A stretch of 64,000 nucleotides of DNA, taken from Cercis canadensis (lineage: Eukaryota > Streptophyta > Magnoliopsida > Fabales > Fabaceae). How positions within the stretch are numbered: the first letter of the stretch is position 1; every line of letters starts with the position of its first letter. Location of the stretch: contig QAOA01005126.1 in the NCBI GenBank assembly GCA_003255065.1, positions 875,065-939,064 of the forward strand, given 5' to 3'. Positions 10,429 to 21,200 of this stretch are shown one piece after another. Below the pieces are notes generated by a model. That model searched no databases and was not told the DNA's origin. It saw only the letters and a program-made list of their open reading frames with translations. The position numbers and the translations under genes are program-made.

Positions 10429-11286
10429 AGGACTGTAAAGAAGCGCTTCTTGGGAGGCAACCCAAGCTCTCTATCCTTTCTCTTTTACTTTTCATTTTGT
10501 TTATCTTAGCAACTTATGTTTTTTCCTCTTTTTTTGTATAGTGCATTAGCATAGTGTTCTTATCTTTATGCTTTGTTAGTTTAATTTTGTTAGTACATGA
10601 TTGGATTTTTCTTGTTGTTGTTTAAATTTTGTCTGGATGGTGTAATGGTGTTACTAAAGCTTTAGCTTTGGTCTCACAGCAATGCTACTCAGAATGCAGG
10701 AACACGGGCGTGTTCTACACCGTGTGTGCCCTGCAGAGACTCCAATTGGAGAACACGGCCGTGTTCATGGCCGTGTCAAGTGTCCAGAATGAAACCATCC
10801 AGAACACGGCCATGTCCATTATAGGTAAGTACTTTAGCACCCCGTGCCACGCAACATGGCCATTAACATGGCCGTGTTTACCCCATGTCACTTAAAGCAA
10901 TTTTTCACTCTTTGAACACAGCCCGATACACGGGTGTGTTGTCCCCGTGTCCCTTAACACCCCCACTGCCACACGCGTGTTCACTCCCGTGTTCATACTT
11001 AGGCCCCCAACACGCCCAGACAACACGGCCGTGTTGTGGGCGTGTTGCAGTGACACTTCAAAAACTCTGCTTCGCGGGTTCACTCTCCACTGCAGAAATC
11101 CCCAATTCCCCGCAATCACTCCCAAATCCCTAACCCCTCCGGCACTTCCACACCCATTTTCGTCCAAACCCCTCCCATTAAGCTTAAAAATTTCTTGCTT
11201 AATTGAATTCACCATTGCACAACATCAGCCCACAGTAGTCAGTTCACTCATCCTCTACATTTCTGGTTTATCACTGCCACTCATAG
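10429..11286 (+). other. Gag-ORF2 spacer and possible ORF2 leader
   Basis: This begins with a repeated-word stretch just after the gag stop (agcgcttcttgggaggcaac), which is common behind gag in pol-less gypsy elements. It holds the second CACGGCCGTG cluster (10,703-11,033). A pyrimidine-rich leader follows, ending in a possible splice donor, AG|GTACGAG, at 11,286/11,287. Several short ORFs overlap the region, and I see no family in them. Confidence 0.5.
10703..11033. promoter_or_regulatory. Second cluster of CACGGCCGTG palindromes
   Basis: Perfect CACGGCCGTG is at 10,754 and 11,024. One-base variants are at 10,703 (CACGGGCGTG), 10,805 (CACGGCCATG) and 10,867 (CATGGCCGTG), with looser forms between. 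The cluster resembles the LTR one and sits upstream of the second ORF's putative leader, so it may drive or mark a second transcript. Confidence 0.7.
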
Positions 11287-12356
11287 GTACGAGTTATTCC
11301 TTTATTCTCAATTGTTAATCTTGGTTTGTTTTAATTTAGTTCTGTTGCATTACCTATTTTATTTTGTATGACTTGTGAGGATTGTCAACTGGGATTTAAT
11401 TTTGGGGAATTTGTTTTGGCAAAGCCCCCTATTATTTTGGAATGCTGCCATTGATAACCATTGTTGTAGAGCTTGCTGATTTACTGAATATTGTTGATTT
11501 TGGGACCCTTATTGCCTTTAGGAATTTGTTGATTGTGTGGAATTCGTTTATCCCTTTCTCTTACAATTATCTTTGCTGTGGGGAACTTCAATTTTGTATT
11601 CTTCTTCATTGATGTTGCGGGTAACACCTCTGATTATGGGGAAGATAGATGTTGCAAAATTTAATTAAATTCCCAGTAATGTGGACTCTGCTAGTGATAA
11701 TTCTTCCTGTGGGAGTGCCTGTTGAATTAGAAATCATGGCTATTGATAACTGTTAGTGCAGGGCTGTTTTTATAGACAATGCTTTGTGCTTTAGAGTTGT
11801 CAGTGTTGTGTAGGGATGCTATTGTAATTTTTGCATTCTTAGTATAGTGCTCCCCCACTTAGCTGTCAAAATTCAGGCATTGAGATGGATTGTTGATAAA
11901 TGCTAGTTGCAGCAGTAGGAGTGTGCACCACCATTTAGTTTTAAGACCAATTGATGTGGGAATTTAATTCTGAATTCTGTCATATCTTTGCTGGGGTTTA
12001 CATTTCTGCATTTACTGAGGAATTTACAGGGGATAGTAATCCTGTGAAATGGCATTTAGTCTGATTTGCTGTTAAGGGGAAATGGGTGTTTTCGCATCAT
12101 GATTGTGGGTTTGCTGTTGCTTAACTATGAAAATATGGGAATTGGAATAGATTATTGTTAAATGCTAGTTGAGGCAGCAGGTGTTTACCTTCAGAATTTG
12201 TTAATTTTGGGGCACTGCTGTTTCTGACACGAAAATTCCTGTGAACACCATCATTGATAGCATTGCTTGAGACTCCAATTCTGATTTTGTTTCATTGACG
12301 ATGTTCGAATGGTTATCTTTGTGACTCACTTGGCTGTTTTTCCTCTGTTTTTGCAG
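11287..12356 (+). other. Putative intron in the ORF2 leader
   Basis: A donor AG|GTACGAG at 11,287 and an acceptor tttttgcag ending at 12,356 flank 1,070 bp of T-rich sequence without ORFs. The second ORF starts 10 bases after the acceptor. This is the layout of a plant gene with an intron in its 5' untranslated region. It would let ORF2 be expressed from a spliced RNA, as is proposed for env-like ORFs. This is inference from sequence only. Confidence 0.4.
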
Positions 12357-12365
12357 GCACACACA

Positions 12366-13412
12366 ATGACTAAGCACACCGACGAGTTGCAACAGCGCCG
12401 TGAGAAGCTGCAACCAAGGAAGAACCGTCTGACCCCTCAAGAGTCACCTTCTCCACCTGCCAAGAGGAGAAGATCAGGGGCCGTCGATACTGCAGTTCAT
12501 CCCTTCCTCAGATTCCAAGGGGCTGAGCACCAGGAGTGGCTAGCCAAACTTTCAGCGAAGCCATTCGAACCTAGCCGATACCCCGAGTGGTCCATGCTAC
12601 AGGAGCTGGGCCTGGATCAGGAGGTGCGCCATCTGCTCAGTTCCGGCCACTGGAGCAGCATCTTCGAGATCCGAGAGCCGGCATACCGAGAGCTTATTCT
12701 AGAGTTTCTCGCCACAGTGGAGATCAATGCCACTTTCACCGACTCCCACTCCACTTGGGATGAGCCAGACACCATACGCTTCCGCCTCGGCTTATTCATG
12801 CAGAACATGAGTCTCTCCGAGTTCACTGAGGCAGCAGGCCTAGCCGAGCAGGGGTCTATCCCAGACTCCTGCACCTTGGACTGGCACTCACCATCCACAG
12901 AGCCTGCAGATTACTGGCGCTCCATCAGCACTGAGGCTGCATACCAGGCCACGAGGTCTAAGGCCTCCACCCTTCGCTCACCAGCCCTCCGCTTCATACA
13001 TAAGCTCTTAATGCATTCATTGACCGCGAGGCCAGAGAGCACTGGCGTGGTGAGCAAGAGAGACATGTTCTACCTGAGGAGTATCCATGAGCAGCAACAT
13101 TGCCACCTGGGATACACCTTCATTCAGCTCATCAGAGGTTATCTCCAGAGGGGGAACTTTGGCACTATCGGTGGGGGATCTGTGATCACTCGTCTGGCTC
13201 GAAACCTAGATATTCTAGGTGAAGAGTCCACTCTTACTGTTGCCTGCCGATTGCTGCCTTTAGGGATGGACACCCTACGAGCCATGGGTATGGTCGAGCG
13301 CCGCTCCGACACTCAGGGCACCTACCTATCTATTGTCGATGCTCTGCCACGAGCAATGCCTGAGGCACCACCAGCGGAGCGACCCTCCACAGATGCCACC
13401 GAAGAGCCCTAA
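12366..13412 (+). CDS. Athila ORF1-type (env-like position) protein, intact
   Basis: A 348-residue ORF. The start at 12,366 is preferred to the in-frame 12,309 because a splice acceptor ends at 12,356. The N terminus is basic (QPRKNR, then KRRRSG, a likely nuclear signal). The body resembles the Athila ORF-1 family (Pfam PF03078) found downstream of pol in Athila elements: SRYPEWSMLQELGLDQEVR, then YRELILEFLATVEI, then RFRLGLFMQNMSLSEF, then a helical C-terminal half (FYLRSIHEQQ, GYLQRGNFGTIGGGSVITRL). Its function is unknown. The ORF is intact but the pol genes normally between gag and this ORF are absent. After the stop the reading continues in another frame to 13,935. Confidence 0.75.
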   Translation: MTKHTDELQQRREKLQPRKNRLTPQESPSPPAKRRRSGAVDTAVHPFLRFQGAEHQEWLAKLSAKPFEPSRYPEWSMLQELGLDQEVRHLLSSGHWSSIFEIREPAYRELILEFLATVEINATFTDSHSTWDEPDTIRFRLGLFMQNMSLSEFTEAAGLAEQGSIPDSCTLDWHSPSTEPADYWRSISTEAAYQATRSKASTLRSPALRFIHKLLMHSLTARPESTGVVSKRDMFYLRSIHEQQHCHLGYTFIQLIRGYLQRGNFGTIGGGSVITRLARNLDILGEESTLTVACRLLPLGMDTLRAMGMVERRSDTQGTYLSIVDALPRAMPEAPPAERPSTDATEEP

Positions 13413-13935
13413 CCTGACGCGCCGACCGCCAGTCCACCACAGCCGCCGCCTACAGCAGACCCCAGCACAGCAGCCCCTCCATCCTCATCACAACCATTCC
13501 TGAGGTCCATTTCACATCACCAGAAGAGGAGGATCGCAAACCTACACCGATCAAGCGACAGCTGAGTTGTATCGAGGTGGAGGTCAATGGGACGAGAGCC
13601 TGGCTCAACCGCCTTATCGTGAACCACTGCCAGATGCGCAACGACCAACTCCAATGGATGGCCTACACCCGAACACATCACCGGTGGGTCGAGGTCACCT
13701 TACAAATGCAGAGCCAGCGCATGGGCATCCAACCTCCTTCGCCACCCATGTCACCTCGCTTCTAGAATGCAGAGGATGATTTGGACCCAAACCCCTCGGT
13801 CCAAGCGACCCATCCTCCCTGCACTACCTCCCAACCACCACCACCACCACCACCTCTCGAGTCTCCGGATGCTCATCGCACCGACTTGCCTTCTACATCA
13901 CACCTTGAGCATTTGGGAGAACCACCTAGGGATTA
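13413..13935 (+). pseudogene. C-terminal extension of the Athila ORF1-type protein, frameshifted
   Basis: After the stop at 13,412 the same frame continues as a proline/serine-rich stretch to about 13,565. A second frame from about 13,560 reads EVEVNGTRAWLNRLIVNHCQ to a stop near 13,765, resembling the helical tail of Athila ORF1 relatives. A proline-rich end (PPPPPP) finishes at about 13,935. I infer that the ancestral protein was longer and that a stop and frameshifts now cut it at 348 residues. Confidence 0.5.
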
Positions 13936-14161
13936 GTCTATTTTTCTTTATTTCTTTTTGATACTTTCTTTTTGGCATAAATTTTAATAATTTAATATTT
14001 CAGTAAATTTTATTGTTCTTGACTGTTTCACCCTCTTTCTAGTGTATCCTTTCCTTTGCAGTCTCACCTTCTATCTTACTGGGATTTCACCTTCACTTGT
14101 TCAGAACGTCAAGAACCTCTTCACTCAGGGAGTATCTGTCCTTTTAAATTTCACTTTTCAT

Positions 14162-14198
14162 ACATTGTGGACAATGTATTACTTAAGTGTAGGGGGGG
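14162..14198 (+). promoter_or_regulatory. Conserved CATTG-GGACAATG motif and G-run (internal polypurine tract)
   Basis: ACATTGTGGACAATGT is followed by ttaagtgt and seven G's. The Athila-like element on minus has the same arrangement at 25,339-25,375. The G-run resembles a polypurine tract, the primer site for plus-strand DNA synthesis, but in both elements it is followed by a long untranslated region rather than an LTR. Confidence 0.65.
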
Positions 14199-14840
14199 TA
14201 TATCTATGCTTGAACATGGAATGTTTGACTATGATGCATGAACTGAACAAGATGTATATGTCTGAAGTAATTCGAACTAGGATCATGTGCTCTCGGAGTG
14301 ATCTTCCTAGGGAATTTTATTCTTTCCATGTTGTGTTTGAGTATGTTGCTAAGTATTTTGCCTTTTAGCTAGCTGCATTATGAGGTAACCACTTAGGTTC
14401 AGTGGACCTGGGATTTTGAAATACAACCTTGTAGTAGTTAACCCTGAGTGTCTGATTTGGATAATACCCTGTGCTGACAATCTTTAATTCTAAAAAAAAA
14501 AAAATCTATTTGATATTTTGCGATAGTTGAGTAGCTTTTGAGCATAATGGGGCTCTGCTCCTCTACCTTCTATGCCTGAAACTGGAGAAGGATATGAGTA
14601 TGCCATAGAAGCATAACTAGTTAAATGTGGGTCGCAGGCAATGACCGGACACTACATCCTAGAACCCCCAACTATGCAAGAAAAGAAAAAATAGTAGTAC
14701 TTGAATTCCTGGCATTATGTATTTTTTTTTTCTGTCTATGATTAGAACTTAGTAATAAGCAGGGTAATTCTATTCAGACATAGGGGTGAGCTAAGACAAT
14801 TCTGTAGTTCAAATTCTCAAACCCCCCAGCGACTCTTCCA
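14199..14840 (+). other. 3' untranslated region of the pol-less gypsy, truncated
   Basis: This is non-coding sequence after the polypurine-like tract. No 3' LTR follows. By about 14,840 the sequence passes into the heat shock gene fragment, so the element's 3' end has been lost by deletion or recombination. A 108-codon ORF at 14,042-14,368 spans the tract and looks fortuitous. Confidence 0.5.
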
Positions 14841-14957
14841 TTGAAGCAAAACAACAAGCTTACTGAAAGCTAGCGTAGGAAATTCACACTAATATTTTTG
14901 TCAATAACTTTCCTGAGAAAATTCCTCCTGCAAAGAAAAGTCATTGATTTCAGGGTG

Positions 14958-15266
14958 ATGGGTTTCGATTTGTCATTGCTCAACACTTTACAGCAAATGA
15001 TGGAAATGACAGACAATAATGCGGACAAGTCCTTCAACGCTCCTACCCAGACATATGTTCGCGATGCAAAGGCTATGGCGGCGACTTTGGCAGATGTGAA
15101 GGAGTATCCGAATTCATACGTGTTCATCATCAACATGCCTGGGTTGAAATCTGGGGATATCAAGGTTCAGGTGGAGGACGACAATATGCTTCTGATAAGC
15201 GGCGAGAGGAAAAAGGCCGAAGAGAAAGAAGAAGCCAAATATTTGAGAATGGAGAGAACTCGGTGA
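14958..15266 (+). pseudogene. HSP17 (class II-like): Class II cytosolic small heat shock protein, truncated
   Basis: The class II small heat shock proteins are oligomeric chaperones that hold unfolding proteins during heat stress. The N terminus is class II-like ([17 protein letters not shown], then [20 protein letters not shown]). The first half of the alpha-crystallin domain follows ([39 protein letters not shown]). Homology stops at EAKYLRMER, where the family continues with about 55 more residues. Here a stop follows at once, so the reading is 102 residues against about 155-160. The usual first Met codon, four codons upstream, is ATT. It lies inside the hAT-like element, so it may be a captured fragment. 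Confidence 0.85.
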
Positions 15267-15279
15267 GGGACAGTGAAGG

Positions 15280-15560
15280 AGAGGAGACCTAGGACGAGAG
15301 AGAGAGTAACAAAAATAAAAAAATAATAAAAAACTTAAGAGAGGGAGAGGAGAGGAGATGAGCCCAAACTGAAAGGATGGGAAAGAGTGAAGGGGAAAGA
15401 CAATTGAAATTGAAAAAGCATAGGAAAAGACTAACAAGAGAGAGAAGAAAGAGTTGAAAGTCAAATAATGATTTTTCAAAAATTGAAAGGACAAAAAGAG
15501 AGAGATGTTCAGCAATTGGGAAGTGGGAAGGACTTGATGAGAGAGAGAGAAAGTACCGAT
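15280..15560. repeat. GA-rich low-complexity tract
   Basis: The plus strand is dominated by gagaga and aggaga. The ORF read on the other strand here is an artefact of this composition. Confidence 0.7.
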
Positions 15561-15589
15561 TTTATTTGGTTTTACTTAGTAAAAATAGA

Positions 15590-15726
15590 ATCGACCGGTC
15601 CAAATCGAAATCTTAAATTTTAGCCATCCGATTCCACCTACCTTTCATCTATAACCAATGGATTGGCATCAAACTGGTCCGGTTTGGTCGAGTTGTTATG
15701 GGTTAGCCGAGTTATGAACACCCCAA
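15590..15726 (-). repeat. Right end of the hAT-like element
   Basis: The sequence is rich in accggt and cggtttggt and ends gaacaccccaa next to the duplicated ATATCAAC at 15,727-15,734. It pairs with 7,297-7,450. Confidence 0.6.
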
Positions 15727-15734
15727 ATATCAAC

Positions 15735-16590
15735 CATGATATTTTTTCTATTGTTTTTTTTATTTATCTTGTCGAAGTTGAATTGTCTTTGTTGTATCTA
15801 TAGGCTAATTGACAGTAAAATTTTTAGGTCATTTTTCTCCCTCTTTCTATTTCTTTGCATCTTCTTATCTTTCTTTCTTTTGGACCTCTACATCACTTTC
15901 TCTGCTTTGTTTATTTTTCCTTTATCTTTTTTTTTTCTTTGTTTCTTGTCCAATATTCATATGAATTTTTACGACTAAGTCTTATTATTATAATGATATT
16001 TGATAGGTTGTGAAAATGATGTTGTAATATACACCCATAGATATTTTTAGACTGTGTAGGCGTCAGTAGATGTTAGATAATGAATTTCAGTATCATGGAA
16101 AACAAAGACAAACAAAATTTCTTAATTTAATATAATTCGGAGAACGATTAAATAAAATAGAAAATGGGGTTTTATGGTTGAGACAAGGTGTTGGGAGCCT
16201 GTTTATTAGATAAGTAGTAATTTTGAAGGCATTTGACCAAAAATGCAGTGGAATGGAAGCTTGAGAAAGGAGGCATCGTGCTATTTCAACAAGATAACAA
16301 TGCTTCCTTTTGCAAATCCCATTGTGTTATGGTTTATGAGGTGGTGTAGTGAGATGGGATATGCCATGGTTAGAAAGATTAGAATGAAGTGCAATGTACT
16401 CACCACCATTATCAGTGTACAATGTTTTTATTTTTGAGTTATAACTTTTTTTAGCTAAGGCATGAAAAGTTTGAAATATGAAAGAAATGTCCGATTTGTG
16501 TTTCATGGTGTAGAGTTCTAGACATATTTAGAGAAATGATATATAAATATAACATAGAAACGGTAGCTATCAATTGATTGCACAAGGCAA
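15735..16590. other. No recognisable gene
   Basis: The region opens with a pyrimidine-rich plus strand to about 15,960, which gives a spurious Phe/Leu-rich ORF. AT-rich sequence with nothing recognisable follows. From about 16,240 a decayed minus-strand copia integrase begins to be faintly visible. Confidence 0.5.
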
Positions 16591-18110
16591 GGGCCTCAAA
16601 CATCAGAATATACAATATCTAGAACTCTAGAACTAGTTAAACCAGACCGAGTAAATGGGAGTTTATGACTTTTATTTGCCAAACAATTAGCAAAGGATGA
16701 AAAAGAAACTTTAGACATAGGAAACATGTTGTGTTGCAAAAAGTGATAGAGAATTGGTTGTGCAACGCCTAGGCATTGATGCATGCAATGAGAGGATGGT
16801 TTAATGGTGGCAGTAGCAGCAAAGAGAATGGTGGTAGCGGTGGGTAATTTGTAGACTTGGTGGTCATTCAGTCCTTGCACCAATATTTGCCCCGTTCACA
16901 AAGCCTTGACCTGAAAATGGCTAGGAAAAAATTCAACAGAAGCATCATTTTGGTTACATAATTGAGAAACAGATATGAGGTTGGTATTAACAAAAGGAAC
17001 AAGAAGAAAATTATATAATTATAATGAAGAAGGAAGATAAATAAAACTAGTGTAGGTTATGGGGAGAGAAGTGCCATCGGCAACTATGAGTTGTTCAGGT
17101 CCACCATATTCAGATGAGAAAGTGAGGTTCCCAAAGTCATTTGTAATATGGTGAGTTGCACCAAAGTCAATAAGCTAGTGAGATTTTGATGCACCAGTGG
17201 TAGCAATAGCATGTGCGGAGGGAAAAAATTCGGATTATTAATTATCTCAAAACAATATTTGGCTATATGAGCCCTCCTGTTGCAATACTGATAAACCATG
17301 GATGATTGTGGCTTGCGTATGGTATATGTGGTGTGAGAACTGCCTTGCGATTATTGCTGGTTGGTGGTGCCATTGAAACAATATGGTTTGGTAAAGAATT
17401 GAGATGAGTTCCTCTTGACACAGTGAACTGAGAGTGGGCCATCAAGGGACTTGTCTTCCTTTTTCAAGTAAGACTCATAATCAGTGAGAATTTCAAATAA
17501 CTCATCAAAGGCGATGGTGTCTCACGCACCCGGATAGTAGCAACAATTTCCTTATATACAGAGCCTAGTCCCCTGAGACATTGGAGCACTAAGTCTATGT
17601 CATCAAGGGGATGACCAATAATAGCTAGTTCATCCGAAATACTTTTCATGTTTCAAAGATACTCAAGACAGTGGAAGTTCCCTTTGTAAGATTAGAAAGT
17701 CGTTCCTTCAGGGTCAAAATTCAGGACAGAGAGCAATTCGCAAAGGTATAATGCAACTGTTTCCAAGCCTCTTGAGATGTGAAAGCATGAGAAATCATAG
17801 CACGAGAATCAAGATCATAGGGTGCAATGATAGGTAACAACAAAAAATGATATTGACGAATCAAAAAGGTACAAAGAAGGTTCTCAACATTCTCACCATA
17901 GTGTTCAATGGTGGAAGGAGGGCAAGGGGTGGAGCTAGTGATGTAGCCAACAAGTGGGTTTTTCGTGGAAAACCTAGTCCTCAATGTTTGTCTTTAGAAG
18001 AAGCAATGAGGGCATCATCCTTGCATTTATTGAGGAAGGCATCATCATCTACTAAAACTTCTTTTTGTGCCAAATTCATAACTTGGACTATAAAGGATGT
18101 TCCTTGAAAA
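16240..18110 (-). pseudogene. Ty1/copia gag-protease-integrase remnant
   Basis: On minus, in order from 18,110 down: a gag N terminus (around 17,980, NPLVGYI.SSTPCPPST), the gag core (17,464-17,650, SISDELAIIGHPLDDIDLVL), a zinc knuckle (near 17,290, QYCNRRAHIAKYCFE), a protease-like region (near 17,170-17,200), and the pre-integrase and integrase blocks (16,600-16,870, YKLPT and SHKLPFTRS). Frameshifts and stops occur throughout and no LTRs were found. Polymerase is absent. The element is old, and the 3.4 kb LTR at 18,209 lies against its gag end. Confidence 0.75.
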
Positions 18111-18208
18111 GTTATTATTTGATTCATATGGATGCTATTTTAAAAAGGTGTGCCTTCTATGATATATTGATTGGCAACATTTCCTTTTGAAAACCTTCCA
18201 TTGACAAC

Positions 18209-21200
18209 TGTAGACATCGTATTTTGTCTGGGGGTTGTTATACTTTTTTTTCAAAAAAAAATAGAAAAAAATATTTTTAATTGAAAAATTTGATTTTAAG
18301 GTTGTTAAGGCCTATTTTAGCTTTTGAATCAAAGTTTTGGTTTTTGAACATTGACCCATTTCATTTTAATGTAAGTTAGGAAACCCTTTGACCCATTTTT
18401 TTTTTTTAAATTTGAGTTTAGGGCCTTTTAACTTATTTAATTTGTTTTAAATACTTTTTTTGGACATAAAAATTTTAATTTTGTAGGTTTTTAGTAATTT
18501 TTGGTCAAAACTCATGTTTTGGGCTTGACCTGTCATGCTAAAACTCTAGTTTTGGGGTCTTTGGGCCCACTTGATTTTTTTGTTTTCCTAATATTGTTAG
18601 TCCAAATAAATCATATATGTTTGTTGGACTATTTAATTTGTTTGAGGTTTGATTTAGGTCCAAGGTTGAGCTCTTTGGACTCAATTTGACCTAATTTGGC
18701 CAATTAGGGTTGTGATTTTTATTTTTTTTTAAAAAAAATCAAATAAATTTGTTAAAAATCTAAAAGGAGGCCAGCTGGGTTTAAAGAATTTTTTCAAGCA
18801 TAAGTGAAAAGATATAGCCTCAAGGAAGCTTTATGAAAGTTGCTTGTACAAGATAATTTTAAAAAAATTGCTAATGGGGGCTTCTTAACCTTATTTTTGC
18901 ATGAAAAAGAATACAAATTAGAGGGATTGAAGTGTTCGAAAGGGGTATGAAAGGACCAAACTACTCTCAACTTACTCTCCAAGTTGAGAGGGCTGATTGC
19001 ATTTAGGAAAAAAAAAGAGGAGATAGTCTCATAATATGCTTTCAAGGTGAAAACAAGAAGAAAGAAAGAACTTGAAAAAATAGATCAAAGAGAGGAAAGT
19101 TGAGAGTTCTTGATATTCTTAGAGAAAAAAATAAGAAACTAAGAGTGGTTTAAGCTTCTTGGAGTTGAGTTCTACACTTTTGAACAAGGAATAAGAGTTT
19201 TCTTGAAGAACACTAGGTAACTTTCACTCTTCTCTTAATTTCTTGTCATTCTCTTGTAGGTTTTTGTTTGAATCCATGTGACATGTATATTTTTTTTTTT
19301 GTTTCCTTCTTGAATGCCTTTATTTCATTTTAATTCCATGAGTTTCATTTTGATTTTTGTTATTTTTCTCCTCTCTTGAATATCTTCATGATATTTTGGT
19401 TTAGGAAGATTATGTTTAGTTTTTATTTTAATTGTGGTTCAATACTTAATTTATTGTTGTTTTGTTTGTTTTTACCATATTGCATGATTTTTTTTATGGT
19501 TGGTCTTTTTCTAGTATGATATTGGTTGATGGTATTGTAGGTTTTACATGTTTATTGCCCTATTATCGTTTTAGTACTATTTGTCATGTCTTATTGGAGT
19601 GAGCATGTTTACTTTTGTTTTCTTGAATGTGTTTTAGGGTTCTTGATTAAAAATCAAAATGATGTTTGAAATTTATTGAAAACTTTGTGTTTTGGTCTTA
19701 ACCTTTTGACTTTTTTCATGTTTAAAATTAAATTGGTTAATTGGGATAATAGTTATCAAATTTGGTTTCTAAATAGTAATTATCGGACCTGTCAATCAAA
19801 CACTAGCAGTAATCGATCTTTTGACCATAACTTCAATTTTATAACCCCAAATGACATGGTTATTATCTTGTTAGAACCCCAAGATGTGTATATTTTATGT
19901 ATATAAATTTCATATTTTTTGCATCTCTAATTTGTTCACAGTTTAATTTGGAAATGGATGTTGTAACTGTACTGTGAAATTGTCAGTCTAACACTAGTAG
20001 TGATCAATCTTTTGACCAAAACTTCAGTTTTACAACCCCAAATGACATGGTTCTTGTCTTTTTAGAACCTTAAGATACTTATCTTGCATTTGTATAAATT
20101 TTATATTTTTTTTTATCTTTCCTTTGCTCACAGTTTTAATTTGAAAATGGCTATTGTAACTGTACTATGAAATTGTCAGTCCAACACTAGCAGTAGTCGG
20201 TCTTTTGACCATAACTTCAGTTGTACAACCCGAAATGACATAAATCTTGTCTTGTTAGCACTCTAAGATGTGTATCTTACATGTGTATAAATTTTATATT
20301 TTTTTTTCATGTTTTATTTGCTCCCAGTTTTAATTCGAAAATCACTGTTTTAACTGTACTGTTAAATTATTAATTAATTCTGACAGTGTTCTTTTTTTGG
20401 CCATAACTTGAGTTAATGAGCTCATTTTTATATGATTTTTGATTATTTAAAATCATAAGATATTTTTCTAGGTCACATAAAATTTTGGGATCAAATTGCA
20501 TTGGCATGCATTCCTATATATATTTCTTTACAAGTTTCCCCTATTTTATGTTTTATTTTCTGTCTTTACTATTCTATTTTTTTTTCCTTGTGTTTACTTG
20601 CTGTCTTTTTTTTTTTTTTAGAACCATTTGCATGCTAATTAGCAGTGTATGTTGATTACCCTGTTTAACTAAATGTTGTTGCCTTATTTTGCATGTCATT
20701 TTTATTGTTTTATTTTAACTCTTAATGGTTGCCACATGTGCTTTAGTATTGTATGCCTTTTCACTATAAGTTGACATATTCTTTGTTTTATCTTGTTATT
20801 TATTGTGATGTGTTGTGGTTGCTCAATTGCTTATGCATATATGACATTTAATTTCTTATTTTGAGCTAACTAATGTGTGTTCTATATGAGAGGGAGTCAC
20901 AATCCTTAGACCATTAGCAAAAGCCTAAGGTGATTCGGAAGCTCAGAGAGCTTTTGTTTATTTTGATTACATTTTTCAATTATGTACCCCTCCCCTATTA
21001 GATAAGGACAAGTGTTGTAATATTTAAAATTATACATTTACATAGCATCTAGGAATGTGATTGTTTGCTTACTCCCATAGGGGTGGCTCTTTTATCCGCC
21101 CAAGGTAAGGATAAGCGCCACTTTGAGAACCGAAAATCATAGAAACAAAGTAGAAGAATTTAGGACGCGATTAGATTCATGCATAACATATTTACAATTA

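Larger units (their letters stand above)
7297..15726. mobile_element. hAT-like element, 8.4 kb, with a nested gypsy and a heat shock gene fragment
   Basis: The left end reads TAGGCCTGTTCGTCGG. The complement of the right end reads TTGGGGTGTTCATAACTCGG. They share an imperfect short inverted repeat around TGTTC followed by CGG, typical of hAT ends. Subterminal sequence on both sides is rich in cggt, ccgac and accggt words. The 8 bp flanks match exactly, as expected for hAT insertion. No transposase is visible. Inside are a pol-less gypsy element (about 7,460-14,840) and a truncated small heat shock gene (14,958-15,266). The gypsy lacks a second LTR, so the interior has been rearranged, and the pairing of these two ends rests mainly on the 8 bp match. 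Confidence 0.6.

Noticed and set aside
10885-11318. Overlapping ORFs on both strands between gag and ORF2
   Set aside because: Produced by the second palindrome cluster and pyrimidine-rich leader; no conserved protein signal.
15114-15515. 133-codon Ser/Phe/Leu-rich minus-strand ORF
   Set aside because: Antisense to the heat shock fragment and a GA-rich tract; composition artefact.
15736-15978. 80-codon Phe/Leu-rich ORF resembling membrane segments
   Set aside because: Arises from pyrimidine-rich low-complexity DNA.
19791-20420. Regularly spaced repeats considered as a CRISPR-like array
   Set aside because: Units are about 191 bp with no short conserved repeat and variable spacer pattern; the sequence is a plant LTR.
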